Source of the DNA: Thermoproteota archaeon
GTDB taxonomy: Archaea > Thermoproteota > Thermoprotei_A > EX4484-217-1
Direction of reading: 5' to 3'
NCBI GenBank assembly: GCA_029258915.1
Contig: JAPDJU010000002.1
Span: 124,001-188,000 of the forward strand
DNA: 64,000 bases
Part shown: positions 42,636 to 52,480 of the stretch, piece by piece
Layout: every line of letters starts with the position of its first letter
Numbering within the stretch: position 1 is the first letter of the stretch
Notes under the pieces: generated by a model
Database searches by the model: none
What the model was told of the DNA's origin: nothing
The model's input: only the letters and a program-made list of their open reading frames with translations
Position numbers and translations under genes: made by a program

Positions 42636-44990
42636 ATGATTAGAGGGCATAGTGTACTAATGGATAAGATAGCATTAAAGCTTAGGGTTTCAGGAGTAGT
42701 TCAAGGAGTTGGTTTTAGACCTTTCATTCATAGAATAGCTTGTAAAAGCAATGTTAAAGGCTATGTGAGAAACTTAGGGGGTAGTGAAGTAGAGGTTCAT
42801 GTAGAGGGAGAATTAAGTCAAGTACTTAGATTCCTAAACTTGCTTGAACTGGAGAAACCACCACCTGCAGTTATAGAGGAATTAGAGATAGAAAAAACAT
42901 GTTTACTGAGTTTTAAAAACTTCTCAATTCTTAAAAGCGGTTCAGAGCATAAACTTTACTCTATGATACCCCCCGATATAGGGCTATGTGAATACTGCTT
43001 AAATGAAATACTTAACCCTAAAAGTAGATGGTATATGTATCCGTTCAATAGTTGTGCATGGTGTGGTCCAAGATTCTCAATTATGGAGAAGGTTCCTTAT
43101 GATAGAGAAAATACAACGATGATAGACTTTCCCTTATGTAGTGAATGTCTTAAAGAATACAGAGACCCTAATAATGTAAGAAGATTTCATGCCCAAGGAA
43201 TTAGCTGTCCTAAGTGCGGACCTAAAGTATGGTTAACTGATAGAAATGGGGAAACATTGTCTGTAAAAAACCCTATACTTGAAGCAGCTAAGCTAATAGA
43301 TGAAGGCTTCATAGTTGCAATTAAAGGCATTGGCGGTTTTCACATAGCCTCATTAGCTACGGATGATGAAGTTATTTTAACTTTAAGAAAACGTAAGCGG
43401 AGACCTCAAAAACCCTTTGCACTAATGGCTTTAAACCTTGAAGTTGTGGACAAAATAGCCGTTTTAAATGAGAAAATAGTGAAAGTACTAACTTCACCTG
43501 AAAAACCAATAGTACTCATACCTAAAAGGGAAAATAATATTGTTTCAGAATATGTGGCACCAGGACTTGATACACTAGGTATAATGTTACCTTACACAGG
43601 TTTACATTACATGTTACTAAGTGAAACTAAAGATAAATTTCTAATAATGACAAGTGGTAATCCAAAAGGTAAACCTATGTGTATCGATGAAAAATGCGCT
43701 TTTGACAAATTATCAAAGTATGTTGACTACTTCTTATTACATAATAGGAGAATAGTGAATAGAGTTGATGATAGTGTTGTTAGACTAACTTGCGATAAGG
43801 TAGTGTTTTTACGTAGAAGTAGAGGTTATGCTCCTAAGTGGTTTAAATCCCCCGTAAAAATATTGAAACCTATTGTAGCTTTCGGAGCAGAACTTGTCAA
43901 TGTTGGCGCTATAGCGCTGAAAAAGCATATAATACCCACGCAGTATATCGGAGATATGGATGATTACGAAACATTAAATTTCCTAGAAGAAGCATTAATA
44001 TTCCTAATAAAAACCTACAATGTGAATCTAAGTAGAGCCATTTTCGTATCAGATATGCATCCACAATACGCTACAACTAGATTGGCTAAAGAGTGGGCTA
44101 CAAGATACTGTTCCAAGCTGATAACAGTTCAACATCATCATGCCCACATAGCCTCTTTAATGGTAGAGCAAAAAATACCGCCTCATAGAAATGTTGTAGG
44201 CGTAGCTATCGACGGCATAGGGTACGGTGTTGATGGTAATATTTGGGGAGGCGAAGTTTTAATAGCATCATATAATGCTTTCAGAAGAGTAGGTCATTTA
44301 TCGTATCAAGTTATGCCTGGAGGCGACCTAGCAACAATATACCCTGTAAGAATGCTAATAAGCTACCTCATAACTGTTTACGGTGAAGAATATGCTAAAA
44401 AGTATGTTACTAATAGTGGGCTTTACAAGTGGCTAAAATACGGTCTTCGAGAATTAAATATTATAGTAAACCAAGTAATTAACAGCTTATCACCTAAAGC
44501 GTCTAGTACTGGCAGATTTCTTGACGCTGTTTCAGCTTTACTCGGTATATGCTATTTAAGAACTTATGAAGGAGAACCCGCAATGAAACTTGAAGCCTAT
44601 TCTAAAAGACGTAAGGGCAGAGTTCTTGACTATCAGCCTAAAATAGATGCTGTGAACGGCGTTTTCATAGTTAACGTTGCAGATATGTTTAAATGGGCTT
44701 TCGAAAATATGAATGCTAAGCGTAAAGAAGACATTGCAGCAACAGTACAATACTGTTTAGGCGAGGCATTAGCAGAAATAGCATTAAAAGCTATTAAAGG
44801 GACAGAATTACTACCTAAGATTTTAATTAGCGGAGGGGCTGCAGTAAATGATTTCATAGTTAAAGCAGTAATTGAGAAAGCTAAGGAGGAAGATGTAGAA
44901 GTTATTTTAAATAAGCAAGTACCTCCAGGAGATGGAGGATTAGCCTTAGGTCAAGCAGCCATAGCAGCTTCCCACATAGTTGAAGAGTAG
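42636..44990 (+). CDS. hypF: Carbamoyltransferase HypF
   Basis: A 784-residue multi-domain protein. The acylphosphatase domain comes first (SGVVQGVGFRPFIHR). Two zinc fingers follow (CEYC...CAWC, CSEC...CPKC), then a YrdC-like domain (KGIGGFHIASLATDD) and a Kae1-like domain (VQHHHAHIASLMVEQ, GGDLATIYPVRM). HypF converts carbamoyl phosphate to carbamoyl-AMP and loads HypE. The homology starts at about residue 9, so an ATG at 42660 may be the true start. Length is normal for the family. Confidence 0.93.
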   Translation: MIRGHSVLMDKIALKLRVSGVVQGVGFRPFIHRIACKSNVKGYVRNLGGSEVEVHVEGELSQVLRFLNLLELEKPPPAVIEELEIEKTCLLSFKNFSILKSGSEHKLYSMIPPDIGLCEYCLNEILNPKSRWYMYPFNSCAWCGPRFSIMEKVPYDRENTTMIDFPLCSECLKEYRDPNNVRRFHAQGISCPKCGPKVWLTDRNGETLSVKNPILEAAKLIDEGFIVAIKGIGGFHIASLATDDEVILTLRKRKRRPQKPFALMALNLEVVDKIAVLNEKIVKVLTSPEKPIVLIPKRENNIVSEYVAPGLDTLGIMLPYTGLHYMLLSETKDKFLIMTSGNPKGKPMCIDEKCAFDKLSKYVDYFLLHNRRIVNRVDDSVVRLTCDKVVFLRRSRGYAPKWFKSPVKILKPIVAFGAELVNVGAIALKKHIIPTQYIGDMDDYETLNFLEEALIFLIKTYNVNLSRAIFVSDMHPQYATTRLAKEWATRYCSKLITVQHHHAHIASLMVEQKIPPHRNVVGVAIDGIGYGVDGNIWGGEVLIASYNAFRRVGHLSYQVMPGGDLATIYPVRMLISYLITVYGEEYAKKYVTNSGLYKWLKYGLRELNIIVNQVINSLSPKASSTGRFLDAVSALLGICYLRTYEGEPAMKLEAYSKRRKGRVLDYQPKIDAVNGVFIVNVADMFKWAFENMNAKRKEDIAATVQYCLGEALAEIALKAIKGTELLPKILISGGAAVNDFIVKAVIEKAKEEDVEVILNKQVPPGDGGLALGQAAIAASHIVEE

Positions 44991-45073
44991 AGTATTGTGA
45001 AACTCTTCTTTTATTGAACCTTATCATTCAAAGTTTAAATTTTAAAAAGCAAATAGTTAAAGTGGGGTAGACT

Positions 45074-45457
45074 ATGGTAACTTTAAAGTTTACTACTAGA
45101 GCAGCAAACGACCCAGCATATGTAATTACCGTAGGCCTTTCAAGACCATTAAAAGACGCATTTGCAGGTATGGAGAAGACAAAGGTAAATAAAATAGGTA
45201 GAAAACTGACAAAATATCTGTCTTATAGAGTAGCTGGTGCATTAATAAAAAATGGCTATGAATTACCGCTTCCAGAAGGCTATCTACTCAGAGTTAGAGG
45301 TGAAGTAACGTTTGATTACAATGAAGAGGGAGGAGAAATAAACGTTAACGTTAAAGGAGCAAAACTATCCATAGATATATTCAAGAGAGAAAAATCAATA
45401 AGCTATTCTGAAGGAACATTAGAACATTCTATTGAAAGGCCTACTGCAGAGAAATAA
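45074..45457 (+). CDS. Hypothetical protein, first of an unknown gene pair
   Basis: A 127-residue protein, not recognised. It has a lysine-rich helix (KTKVNKIGRKLTKYLSYRVAGALIKNG) and a beta-rich, acidic C-terminal half (TFDYNEEGGEINVNVKG). It has no signal peptide or membrane segment. A TATA-like aaagtttaaattttaaa and a ggggt SD precede it, so it probably has its own promoter. The next gene starts 10 bases after its stop, so the two are likely co-expressed. Confidence 0.6.
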   Translation: MVTLKFTTRAANDPAYVITVGLSRPLKDAFAGMEKTKVNKIGRKLTKYLSYRVAGALIKNGYELPLPEGYLLRVRGEVTFDYNEEGGEINVNVKGAKLSIDIFKREKSISYSEGTLEHSIERPTAEK

Positions 45458-45467
45458 GTGATTATAA

Positions 45468-46658
45468 ATGCCACTAGCAATAAACAATGAGCTTAAAGTA
45501 GTTTTTAGCAAAGAGTTTTATGCTAAAAAACACGTATTGTGGGGTATTCTTGAAGATGGTAGGGTAGTTGATGCATCCGACATAGCGTCTAAAACATCAG
45601 CTATGTTAGGTGAAACAGTACATGTAAGAACAGAAGATACAGAGAAAAGAGCGTTTACATTCTATACTAAAACCTCAACACTAGGCACGATATATTTTGG
45701 AAGCCCTGAAGAACACTATGTTAAAGCCACGGCTATAAGGCATGAACTATATTGTAGCATTTTAGAGAAAATACTTAAGACAGTATCAGCTGAAGGGGAA
45801 CATCCTTTAACCATAGAAATAGTTGAGGAATTAGAGAATCCTAAGCAAATATCTATAAATATACTGCCTAAACTATATTTAAAAACACATGAAAATATAT
45901 GGAAAAACATTTCAGAAAAAGCAGGTGAAATTACAAGCATACCGAGGTCTCTACTTGAAGACCTTATCAGAAAACATACCGAATACGGTGTAATAGCAGT
46001 CTTTATTAAAAATAAAGAAAAAAGGATAATGCAACCAACATGTAAACCTCCTAAACATAATATTCCATTACTGCCCAGTTCATGCCCTATAGGATTTATT
46101 GTAGGTTATACCCCTAACCTAGCTGAATGGCTGGTTATCTACTATGATCCCATAGGATACTATGGTATAGGATATTATAAAATAAATAGTGAAGGTAAGA
46201 AATTCATAAACCTATGGAAACTTAAGTTTTCAGAAAAGGAAAAACTGGGAGACTACAGGTTAGTTGAAATACGTGGAAAAGTAAGTGTGAGAAACTGGAT
46301 GGATATTTTAAGTAAAAACATAAGCCTAAGTTCTAAATTAGAGGAAGTAATAGTAAAGAACAATTTTAGCGTAGAAAATCCTAATGTCTTTTCAGCGTTT
46401 TTCATGGTTCCTGTTAGGAAAGTAAGTAAAAGCGTTGAAGAATATGAGGTCTACGTTTATAGTAAGTACTGGACATCACCTAAACTTATAAGAACCAAGG
46501 TTAAACTAGCATCTGAACATTATTTAACAGGGCTAAACTGGGTAAAAAAGGTCAACTTAACACCTTCAATGAAATGGTCTAAAATACTAAAACAGTGGAG
46601 AGTTTTAGGTAGAATTTCACTTATAACAGCATGTGTTTTAAGTATTCTAAAAGGTTAA
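45468..46658 (+). CDS. Hypothetical protein, second of an unknown gene pair
   Basis: A 396-residue soluble protein that I do not recognise. It starts with beta-rich sequence (WGILEDGRVVDASDIASKT), has mixed alpha/beta content, no P-loop, no metal-binding cysteine set and no membrane helix. Tyrosine-rich YYDPIGYYGIGYYKINS is notable. It follows the 127-residue gene by 10 bases and overlaps the convergent radical SAM gene by four bases. No function is proposed. Confidence 0.6.
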   Translation: MPLAINNELKVVFSKEFYAKKHVLWGILEDGRVVDASDIASKTSAMLGETVHVRTEDTEKRAFTFYTKTSTLGTIYFGSPEEHYVKATAIRHELYCSILEKILKTVSAEGEHPLTIEIVEELENPKQISINILPKLYLKTHENIWKNISEKAGEITSIPRSLLEDLIRKHTEYGVIAVFIKNKEKRIMQPTCKPPKHNIPLLPSSCPIGFIVGYTPNLAEWLVIYYDPIGYYGIGYYKINSEGKKFINLWKLKFSEKEKLGDYRLVEIRGKVSVRNWMDILSKNISLSSKLEEVIVKNNFSVENPNVFSAFFMVPVRKVSKSVEEYEVYVYSKYWTSPKLIRTKVKLASEHYLTGLNWVKKVNLTPSMKWSKILKQWRVLGRISLITACVLSILKG

Positions 46659-47728
46659 AAGAGCATTATAGGGGACTTATTTTCAACATATTTTCCGACA
46701 ATATGTATTTTAGCTCCACAATATGGGCATCTATTATCGCCAGTAACATTATATTTTAAAACTCTATATCCTACTCTCATAATCAGTGGTTTATTACATT
46801 TTGGACAATATGTTGATTCATAACGCCAATCTCCAATATTTCCCAAGTAAACATAAGCTATATTATATTCTTCCTTAGCCACATGATATGTCTTAACAAG
46901 TTTTCCTATATCAGTTGATGGCTCATGGTATTTCCAAACAGGATAGTACCTGTTTATATGTAGTGGTACGTTCTCGCCTAAAATTTCCACATGTCTTTTT
47001 AAAACCCAGTGTACACATTCTTCCCAGTCATTAGCCTTAGTTATCATCAAATATACCATTTCCACATGAACTCCTAGATCTAAAGCCATTCTAGCATTAC
47101 GGAAAACAACCATCGGGTCTAAGGCTCCGATAAATCTATTATATGTTTCAAAACAACCTTTAATGTCAAAGTTTAAACCGTCAAGACCTGCTTCATAGAG
47201 AGCCTTAAGAGCCTCTGAGGTCATATATCCATTACTTACAATACTATTGTATAAGCCTTCCTTCTTAGCTAGTTTGAAAACGTCAACTAAATATTCTAAC
47301 TGTGTTGTAGGCTCATTAAAACTTGCACATAAACCTTCATCACCATTCTTAAGAGCTAATTTCACAAGCTTAGCAGGAGGATATATTTTCTGACGTCTAA
47401 TGTCTGGTACTTGGAAACTTAAATGATAGTTTTGACACCAAGGGCAGTGAAAGTTACATCCCCAATTAGAGAACGTTAAAGCTGTACTGTTAGGCCAAAA
47501 ATGGAAAAGAGGCTTAATTTCTATAGGTCTACTTTCTATAGCACTTAGAAGCCCGTAACCTATAACATGAACTTTTCCATTTACGTTAACCCTATTTCCA
47601 CAATAGCCTTTTTCACCATTTTTAAGTAAACATCTTCTCTCACAAACTCTACACATAACATATTTATCACTAAGTTTTATAGAAAAAGAACTTACAGGTG
47701 CATCTTCAAATTTACTGTACCTATCCAT
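46655..47728 (-). CDS. AmmeMemoRadiSam-type radical SAM protein
   Basis: A 357-residue protein related to PflA-like COG1180 enzymes. The N-terminus has CRVCERRCLLKNGEKGYCGNR, a four-cysteine motif. The radical SAM motif is WGCNFHCPWCQN and SFNEPTTQLEYLVD follows. The C-terminus has CPKC and CPYC, a zinc ribbon. These enzymes often accompany AmmeMemoRadiSam A and B proteins, which are not seen here. The natural substrate is debated. It is the downstream partner of the small gene at 47735. Confidence 0.85.
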   Translation of the reverse strand: MDRYSKFEDAPVSSFSIKLSDKYVMCRVCERRCLLKNGEKGYCGNRVNVNGKVHVIGYGLLSAIESRPIEIKPLFHFWPNSTALTFSNWGCNFHCPWCQNYHLSFQVPDIRRQKIYPPAKLVKLALKNGDEGLCASFNEPTTQLEYLVDVFKLAKKEGLYNSIVSNGYMTSEALKALYEAGLDGLNFDIKGCFETYNRFIGALDPMVVFRNARMALDLGVHVEMVYLMITKANDWEECVHWVLKRHVEILGENVPLHINRYYPVWKYHEPSTDIGKLVKTYHVAKEEYNIAYVYLGNIGDWRYESTYCPKCNKPLIMRVGYRVLKYNVTGDNRCPYCGAKIHIVGKYVENKSPIMLF

Positions 47729-47734
47729 TATTTC

Positions 47735-48103
47735 TTACCTAAAAGTAGCTAATGCATCTTCCTCATACTCTACTTCGTCCTCACTAATTTCTATAAATTT
47801 TAATGGTTTATCAACTATTTTGAAAAACCTTATTCTCTTATTATTCTCTTTAGCTTGTTTTATCTCCCTTAATACACCATCGCTAATTTCTCCGAAAACC
47901 CAAAGTTCATCACATATATTTAGGAGTTTAGAGTTTGCTTCTCTAACTTTGTTTCTTTCAACAGTATCTAAAAGGAAATAGTCAAAACACATGAACGGAT
48001 TAATTGGAATAGCTCCTTGTTCAAAAACAAACTTTGAAATATGAGCTCTAAGATAGAAACGTTTCTTAGACATAGCTGTGAAAACTAGCATTCCAAGTAG
48101 CAC
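47735..48103 (-). CDS. Nucleoside 2-deoxyribosyltransferase-like (DUF4406-like) protein
   Basis: A 122-residue protein. Features are VFTAMSKKRFYLRAHISKFVFEQGAIPINPFMCFDY, NICDELWVFGEISDGVLREIKQA and a short C-terminal tail, as in small Rossmann-like DUF4406/nucleoside deoxyribosyltransferase relatives. The catalytic glutamate of that family may be that in VLREIKQA. It starts with several Met codons; the one at about residue 5 is equally possible. Six bases separate it from the downstream radical SAM gene, so co-transcription is likely. Confidence 0.65.
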   Translation of the reverse strand: MLLGMLVFTAMSKKRFYLRAHISKFVFEQGAIPINPFMCFDYFLLDTVERNKVREANSKLLNICDELWVFGEISDGVLREIKQAKENNKRIRFFKIVDKPLKFIEISEDEVEYEEDALATFR

Positions 48104-48167
48104 CTAAGGAATCAAGGAAAATAATTGGTTATAAAAATTTAGGTTTAAACTATAGTAATGGAGAAAA

Positions 48168-49277
48168 CTATCTTTCCCTTACGCCTCTAATAAATTCTTC
48201 AAACCAATGTCTAGCTGTTTCATCATCCGGTGCTTGAACTGGTGGATGTTTGAAGAAGAAAGCTGACGGACTTACTATAATTCCTCCTATTCCTCTATCT
48301 AAAGCTATTTTAGCTGATCTTATAGCGTCTATGAGAATACCTGAAATCATAGATTTATCGTCTACTGTAAGTTTAACTTCTAATGTTACTGGAAAATTAG
48401 CAAACGATGTTCCTTTAATGTAAATGTATGCTATCTTAGTATTTCCTAGAAACGGTATGTAGTCGCTTGGCCCTATTCTTACTTTACCTTCCTTTTCAAG
48501 TTCTTTACCGTAGGGTAGTATTGAAGTAACAGCTTCTGTTTTGCTTATTCTCTTACTCTTTAACCTTTCTTCAACAGTCATATTTAAGAAGTCTGTATTT
48601 CCACCTACATTTAACTGATATGTTTCTTCAACTCTAACTCCTCTCATATGAAGAAGTCTTACTAGAGTCCTATGTAATATTGTAGCACCTATTTGACCTT
48701 TCACATCATCTCCAAGCAGTGGCACGTTTCTCTCTTCAAACAGTTTAGGCCAATACCCTTCAGGATCACTTGCTATAAATACTGGTATGGCATTAACAAA
48801 TGCGACGCCTGCTTCTAAAGCAGCCTTCGCGTAGAACCTTGTGGCTTCTTCGCTACCTACAGGTAGCAGGTTTACTAAAACATTAGTATTTGTTTCTTTT
48901 AATTCATCTACTATACTCTCTAATGTAATATCGTCGTCGCTATCTACTGGTTTGAACGTTTCTCTCATATGTTCAGCTACACCATCAAGTACTTTACCTT
49001 TCCTAACAACGACACCTAGTTTTGGTATATCAGCAAATTTCGGTGTAATATTGGGATATGAGAAAATAGCTTCACTAAGATCTTTACCTACCTTCTCTTT
49101 AGAAACATCAAACGCTATTGAGAATTCAATATCACCTATGTGATATGATCCTAACCTTACATGGGCTATTCCTGGAATGTTTATGTTTTCATCTACATTC
49201 TTATAATAGTATACTCCTTGAACTAAGGCTGAAGCTGCATTACCAACACCAACTATTCCAACACGGATTTTACCCAT
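48168..49277 (-). CDS. ino1: myo-Inositol-1-phosphate synthase
   Basis: About 369 residues from the ATG at 49277, which follows a strong aggtggg SD; the longer reading lacks support. The NAD-binding GIVGVGNAASALVQGVYYY, then NLLPVGSEEATRFYA, AFVNAIPVFIAS, GDDVKGQIGATI and YQLNVGGNTDFLNM are the family motifs, including the catalytic lysine regions. It turns glucose-6-phosphate into inositol-1-phosphate, used for archaeal inositol phospholipids and, in hyperthermophiles, di-myo-inositol phosphate. It is divergent from the PadR-like gene. Confidence 0.92.
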   Translation of the reverse strand: MGKIRVGIVGVGNAASALVQGVYYYKNVDENINIPGIAHVRLGSYHIGDIEFSIAFDVSKEKVGKDLSEAIFSYPNITPKFADIPKLGVVVRKGKVLDGVAEHMRETFKPVDSDDDITLESIVDELKETNTNVLVNLLPVGSEEATRFYAKAALEAGVAFVNAIPVFIASDPEGYWPKLFEERNVPLLGDDVKGQIGATILHRTLVRLLHMRGVRVEETYQLNVGGNTDFLNMTVEERLKSKRISKTEAVTSILPYGKELEKEGKVRIGPSDYIPFLGNTKIAYIYIKGTSFANFPVTLEVKLTVDDKSMISGILIDAIRSAKIALDRGIGGIIVSPSAFFFKHPPVQAPDDETARHWFEEFIRGVRER

Positions 49278-49411
49278 AATCCCACCTAACCTTGTATTTA
49301 ACATTGTAAATATATATCTAGATAAATATGTATATGCATAAATATGCTATTCGTAAATATAAACATTTATATACGTAAAATATTTTTGAAAATTAATAAC
49401 GGTAGGGGTTA
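49278..49411. promoter_or_regulatory. Divergent AT-rich promoter region between ino1 and the PadR-like gene
   Basis: This 134-base region is nearly all A and T and must hold two opposite promoters. It contains TATGCATA (49333-49340), a perfect 8-base palindrome, next to related tatgtata and aatatgc segments, and several TATA-like stretches. PadR proteins usually autoregulate through short AT-rich inverted repeats in their own promoter, so an operator here is plausible. No binding site is proven. Confidence 0.45.
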
Positions 49412-49732
49412 ATGGATTTGCTTAAAACTAAAGCTCTCGATAGGCTCCGCAGAAAAATAACTATTGAAACCCTTTGGCTATACATTATTTCAGTTCTTAA
49501 AGATGAACCAACATACGCTTATGAAGTTAAAGTTAGAATAAGAGAAAAGTTCGGATTTAATCCTACAACAATAACACTATACGTTGTTTTATATAGGCTA
49601 GTTAAGGAAGGCCTTTTAGAAGTTTTCGTTGATGAAGGTGTTAAGAAATATAAAGTTACAAGGAAAGGGGAAAACACATATAATAATGCTTTAAAAATGA
49701 TAAACGAACTATTGGAAAAGCTAAGATCTTAG
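49412..49732 (+). CDS. PadR-family winged-helix transcription regulator
   Basis: A 106-residue protein. [51 protein letters not shown] is the PadR winged helix, and the wing is [15 protein letters not shown] dimerising helix ends the protein. A ggggtt SD precedes the ATG. It lies between ino1 (divergent) and argF (same strand, 34 bases later), either of which it may control. Confidence 0.82.
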   Translation: MDLLKTKALDRLRRKITIETLWLYIISVLKDEPTYAYEVKVRIREKFGFNPTTITLYVVLYRLVKEGLLEVFVDEGVKKYKVTRKGENTYNNALKMINELLEKLRS

Positions 49733-49766
49733 TTTAAATCGAAATACATCAACTAAGCGGTTTAGG

Positions 49767-50708
49767 GTGAGTAATTTGAGTATTAGAGGAAAACATTTTC
49801 TATGGTTAGGTGATTTCACAAGTGAGGAATTAGAACTTATTTTGAAGAAAGCTAAAGAACTTAAGTTAAGGTACTATGCAGGAGAGAAAATAATACCCTT
49901 ACTTAAAGGAAAAACGCTAGTAATGATATTTCAGAAGCCAAGTACAAGAACCCGTATTAGCTTTGAGGTAGCTATGAAACAGCTTGGTGGTTTTACTATA
50001 TCTCTTAACTGGTATGAAATGCAGCTTGGAAGAGGAGAAACAGTAGCTGATACTGCCAGAACACTAAGTAGATATGTTGACGGTATTGTAGCTAGAGTTT
50101 ATAATCATAAAGACCTTGAAGAAATGGCTAAACATTCTAACGTACCTGTAATTAACGGTCTAAGCGACTTATTTCACCCCGTACAAGCTATTTCAGATAT
50201 GTTTACAATTCTTGAAAAGAAAGGTAGGCTTCAAGGGTTGAAACTCGTTTTCCTAGGCGATGGAGGTAACAATGTAGCCCAAAGTTTACTAATAGCTTCA
50301 ACAAAACTTGGATTAAATATAACCATAGCATCACCTGTAAAATATAGACCCAGACAAGAAGTTATTAAAATAGCTGAAGAAGCAGCTCAAGAAAGCGGAG
50401 CTGAAATAGTTTTTGAAGAAGTCCCTGAAAAAGCTGTAGAAAATGCAGACATAATATATACTGATGTATGGGTTAGTATAGGTCAAGAGAAAGAAGCTAA
50501 GGAGAGAGTTAAGGATTTATCAAAGTACCAAGTCAATGTCAGCTTGGTTAAGAAAGCAAAAAAAGATGTTATTTTCATGCATTGTTTACCAGCACATAGG
50601 GGTCAAGAAGTAACAGACGAGGTTATTGATGGACCCTGGTCTATAGTATGGGATCAGGCGGAAAATAGATTACATGTACAAAAAGCAATTTTGTCATTGC
50701 TACTCTGA
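49767..50708 (+). CDS. argF: Ornithine carbamoyltransferase
   Basis: A 313-residue enzyme with the carbamoyl-phosphate motif [20 protein letters not shown], the ornithine-binding DVWVSIGQE segment and the catalytic [11 protein letters not shown]. All signature residues are present. It makes citrulline from carbamoyl phosphate and ornithine in arginine synthesis. Starts possible are GTG at 49767 or TTG at 49776 behind a gggtga SD. The stop overlaps the convergent membrane-protein gene by nine bases. No other arg gene is adjacent. Confidence 0.94.
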   Translation: MSNLSIRGKHFLWLGDFTSEELELILKKAKELKLRYYAGEKIIPLLKGKTLVMIFQKPSTRTRISFEVAMKQLGGFTISLNWYEMQLGRGETVADTARTLSRYVDGIVARVYNHKDLEEMAKHSNVPVINGLSDLFHPVQAISDMFTILEKKGRLQGLKLVFLGDGGNNVAQSLLIASTKLGLNITIASPVKYRPRQEVIKIAEEAAQESGAEIVFEEVPEKAVENADIIYTDVWVSIGQEKEAKERVKDLSKYQVNVSLVKKAKKDVIFMHCLPAHRGQEVTDEVIDGPWSIVWDQAENRLHVQKAILSLLL

Positions 50709-51164
50709 GGTACCTGAAGCTTTACCTGCAATCTCCATAATAGATGCTAGAACAGCGGGAAAAATTACGAGAATACCATATAAGTATATAAATATGCTTA
50801 TGTTGACTGTTGCTATTACTTCGTATCCCTCTATAACACCACTATAGTTTAGTATTCCCCCTCCAAGGAGTGTGTATAGTACAAGAAAACCGGCTATCAT
50901 AATAAATATCTTTAATGCAGCGCCTAGAGTTCTCCATGTTTCGTGCTCTTCAATAATGGCTATTAGCACATATAGAAATACTAAAACTATGATTATCTCC
51001 TCAATGGAATAGCCGGGTCTTATTTCTTTAAAAATAAGAGGAGCTTCAGGTATTGCTGAGAGATATCTTGTAGCTAATGTGTATATTACGTATATTGGAA
51101 TAACTATACTTACCATAACTTCGGCTAATCCTCTTAAAGCACCTTTAATTATTGTCTTAAACAA
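50700..51164 (-). CDS. Membrane protein of an unknown three-gene cluster (last gene)
   Basis: A 154-residue protein with four membrane segments (about residues 8-30, 52-68, 78-100 and 118-145) and no recognised motif. It is three bases downstream of the exported-protein gene at 51168, both on the minus strand. The same-strand 92-residue membrane protein at 51995 precedes them. Function unknown. Confidence 0.6.
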   Translation of the reverse strand: MFKTIIKGALRGLAEVMVSIVIPIYVIYTLATRYLSAIPEAPLIFKEIRPGYSIEEIIIVLVFLYVLIAIIEEHETWRTLGAALKIFIMIAGFLVLYTLLGGGILNYSGVIEGYEVIATVNISIFIYLYGILVIFPAVLASIMEIAGKASGTSE

Positions 51165-51167
51165 GGC

Positions 51168-51938
51168 TTACACCTTTAAAATACCTTCGTTTAATACTAA
51201 TTCAACATCTGGCTCTATTTTTAGCAGCAAAACATAGGGTATACCCTTTTCTAAATCCTCGTTTAAAGCTGAAAACGTTACTGTTATTGCCGTTAAATAG
51301 CATTCCTTTGCTTTTATTTCCTTTATAACTTTATAATTTAGCTTAGACCCCTGAGCTAAGAAATAGATTTTACCTTCAATAGGTACAGGCAATGTATTGA
51401 TCACTGTAAAGCCTAAAGTTACGTCCTTATATCCAGGATTTACAGATTTAGATGTTAGCATATGTTGTAGTTGTACTTGAGGTCTGAATGTGAGAGGAGT
51501 TTTTGTAAGAATTTCTACACCAAATATACCGTCATAGAAGAAGCTTAGCCCAAAGTACAGCGTAGTGTTTTCTCTAAGTGTTTCTCTAACTTTATCTATA
51601 GGAATGAATACTTTGAGTTTAAAGGTTTTCGTAGATTTAGCTTCAAGTGTTACAGGTTTAGATTTGAACTTAAAAATAGATTCTGTAGTATTAACTAACG
51701 ATACTACCCTTGTATCCTTAAGAATATGGGAACCATTGTATGTTATCCTTACTGGAATTTCTAAAACACCCACTGTACCATTAAATCTACATGCTGCTTC
51801 TTCTAAACTTGGCTCTAAAGCTATGTTTTGAGAAGTAAAATCATTAAGCATGAAGTAGAGCTCTGCAACTATCACTATTACTATGATGGCTGCTAAAGCT
51901 AACCCTATGGTTCTAATAGCTTTCGCTGCGCCTTTCAA
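51168..51938 (-). CDS. Membrane-anchored extracytoplasmic beta-domain protein (middle gene)
   Basis: A 256-residue protein with one N-terminal membrane anchor (about residues 10-32) and a long extracytoplasmic region with two beta-sandwich-like domains of about 100 residues, rich in Thr and Val and with N-glycosylation sequons such as NGT, NGS and NTT. No catalytic motif is seen. It probably forms a small envelope complex with the two neighbouring membrane proteins. Confidence 0.6.
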   Translation of the reverse strand: MKGAAKAIRTIGLALAAIIVIVIVAELYFMLNDFTSQNIALEPSLEEAACRFNGTVGVLEIPVRITYNGSHILKDTRVVSLVNTTESIFKFKSKPVTLEAKSTKTFKLKVFIPIDKVRETLRENTTLYFGLSFFYDGIFGVEILTKTPLTFRPQVQLQHMLTSKSVNPGYKDVTLGFTVINTLPVPIEGKIYFLAQGSKLNYKVIKEIKAKECYLTAITVTFSALNEDLEKGIPYVLLLKIEPDVELVLNEGILKV

Positions 51939-51994
51939 CTCTTAGGCACCACTAAGCTATGAGGTGTTATAGTGATTACGTTTTTATCTAAAGT

Positions 51995-52273
51995 TTATTC
52001 TGTGATTATTCTTTCTGAAGGAGCCGTTAGCAAGCTAACGGCTCTCATGGTTATTATTGAACCAACCCAGCCCATAACACCTAAGAAAGCAACTTTCATT
52101 ACTATGTAAGCACCCCATTCCATAATCCATGTTATCATGCTTTCAACACCTGTTGTCGTTGGTTTTTCTACATTCAAATACTCGTTATATGCAAGGAAGA
52201 ATACAACAAATAATACTACTAAGCCAACAATTAGTAGGGCTAATCCACTATATTTGCCAGTCTTAGCTGCCAT
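51995..52273 (-). CDS. Small two-helix membrane protein (first gene of cluster)
   Basis: A 92-residue protein with two membrane segments (about residues 9-29 and 52-78) and no recognised family. It is transcribed towards the exported-protein gene 56 bases away. About 200 bases upstream (52274-52480) contain only AT-rich sequence, presumably its promoter and the end of the peptidase gene region. I see no RNA or small ORF there that I can support. Confidence 0.55.
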   Translation of the reverse strand: MAAKTGKYSGLALLIVGLVVLFVVFFLAYNEYLNVEKPTTTGVESMITWIMEWGAYIVMKVAFLGVMGWVGSIITMRAVSLLTAPSERIITE

Positions 52274-52480
52274 ATCTTAAACACCTGACACGTAAGACCT
52301 TCTACCATACTTTGTTTAGCTATTACCAATTAAAACTTACTGTTTCTCTTTAAACGTTTGCTCTAATTATTTTAACAAATGTACTGCTGCGTCTAAGATG
52401 CTATAAGCGTTTTATAGTTTTCAATATTTGACGGTATAAAAAGTGCTTATGTATAAAAGCTAAAATTCTGTAGTTGTTTT

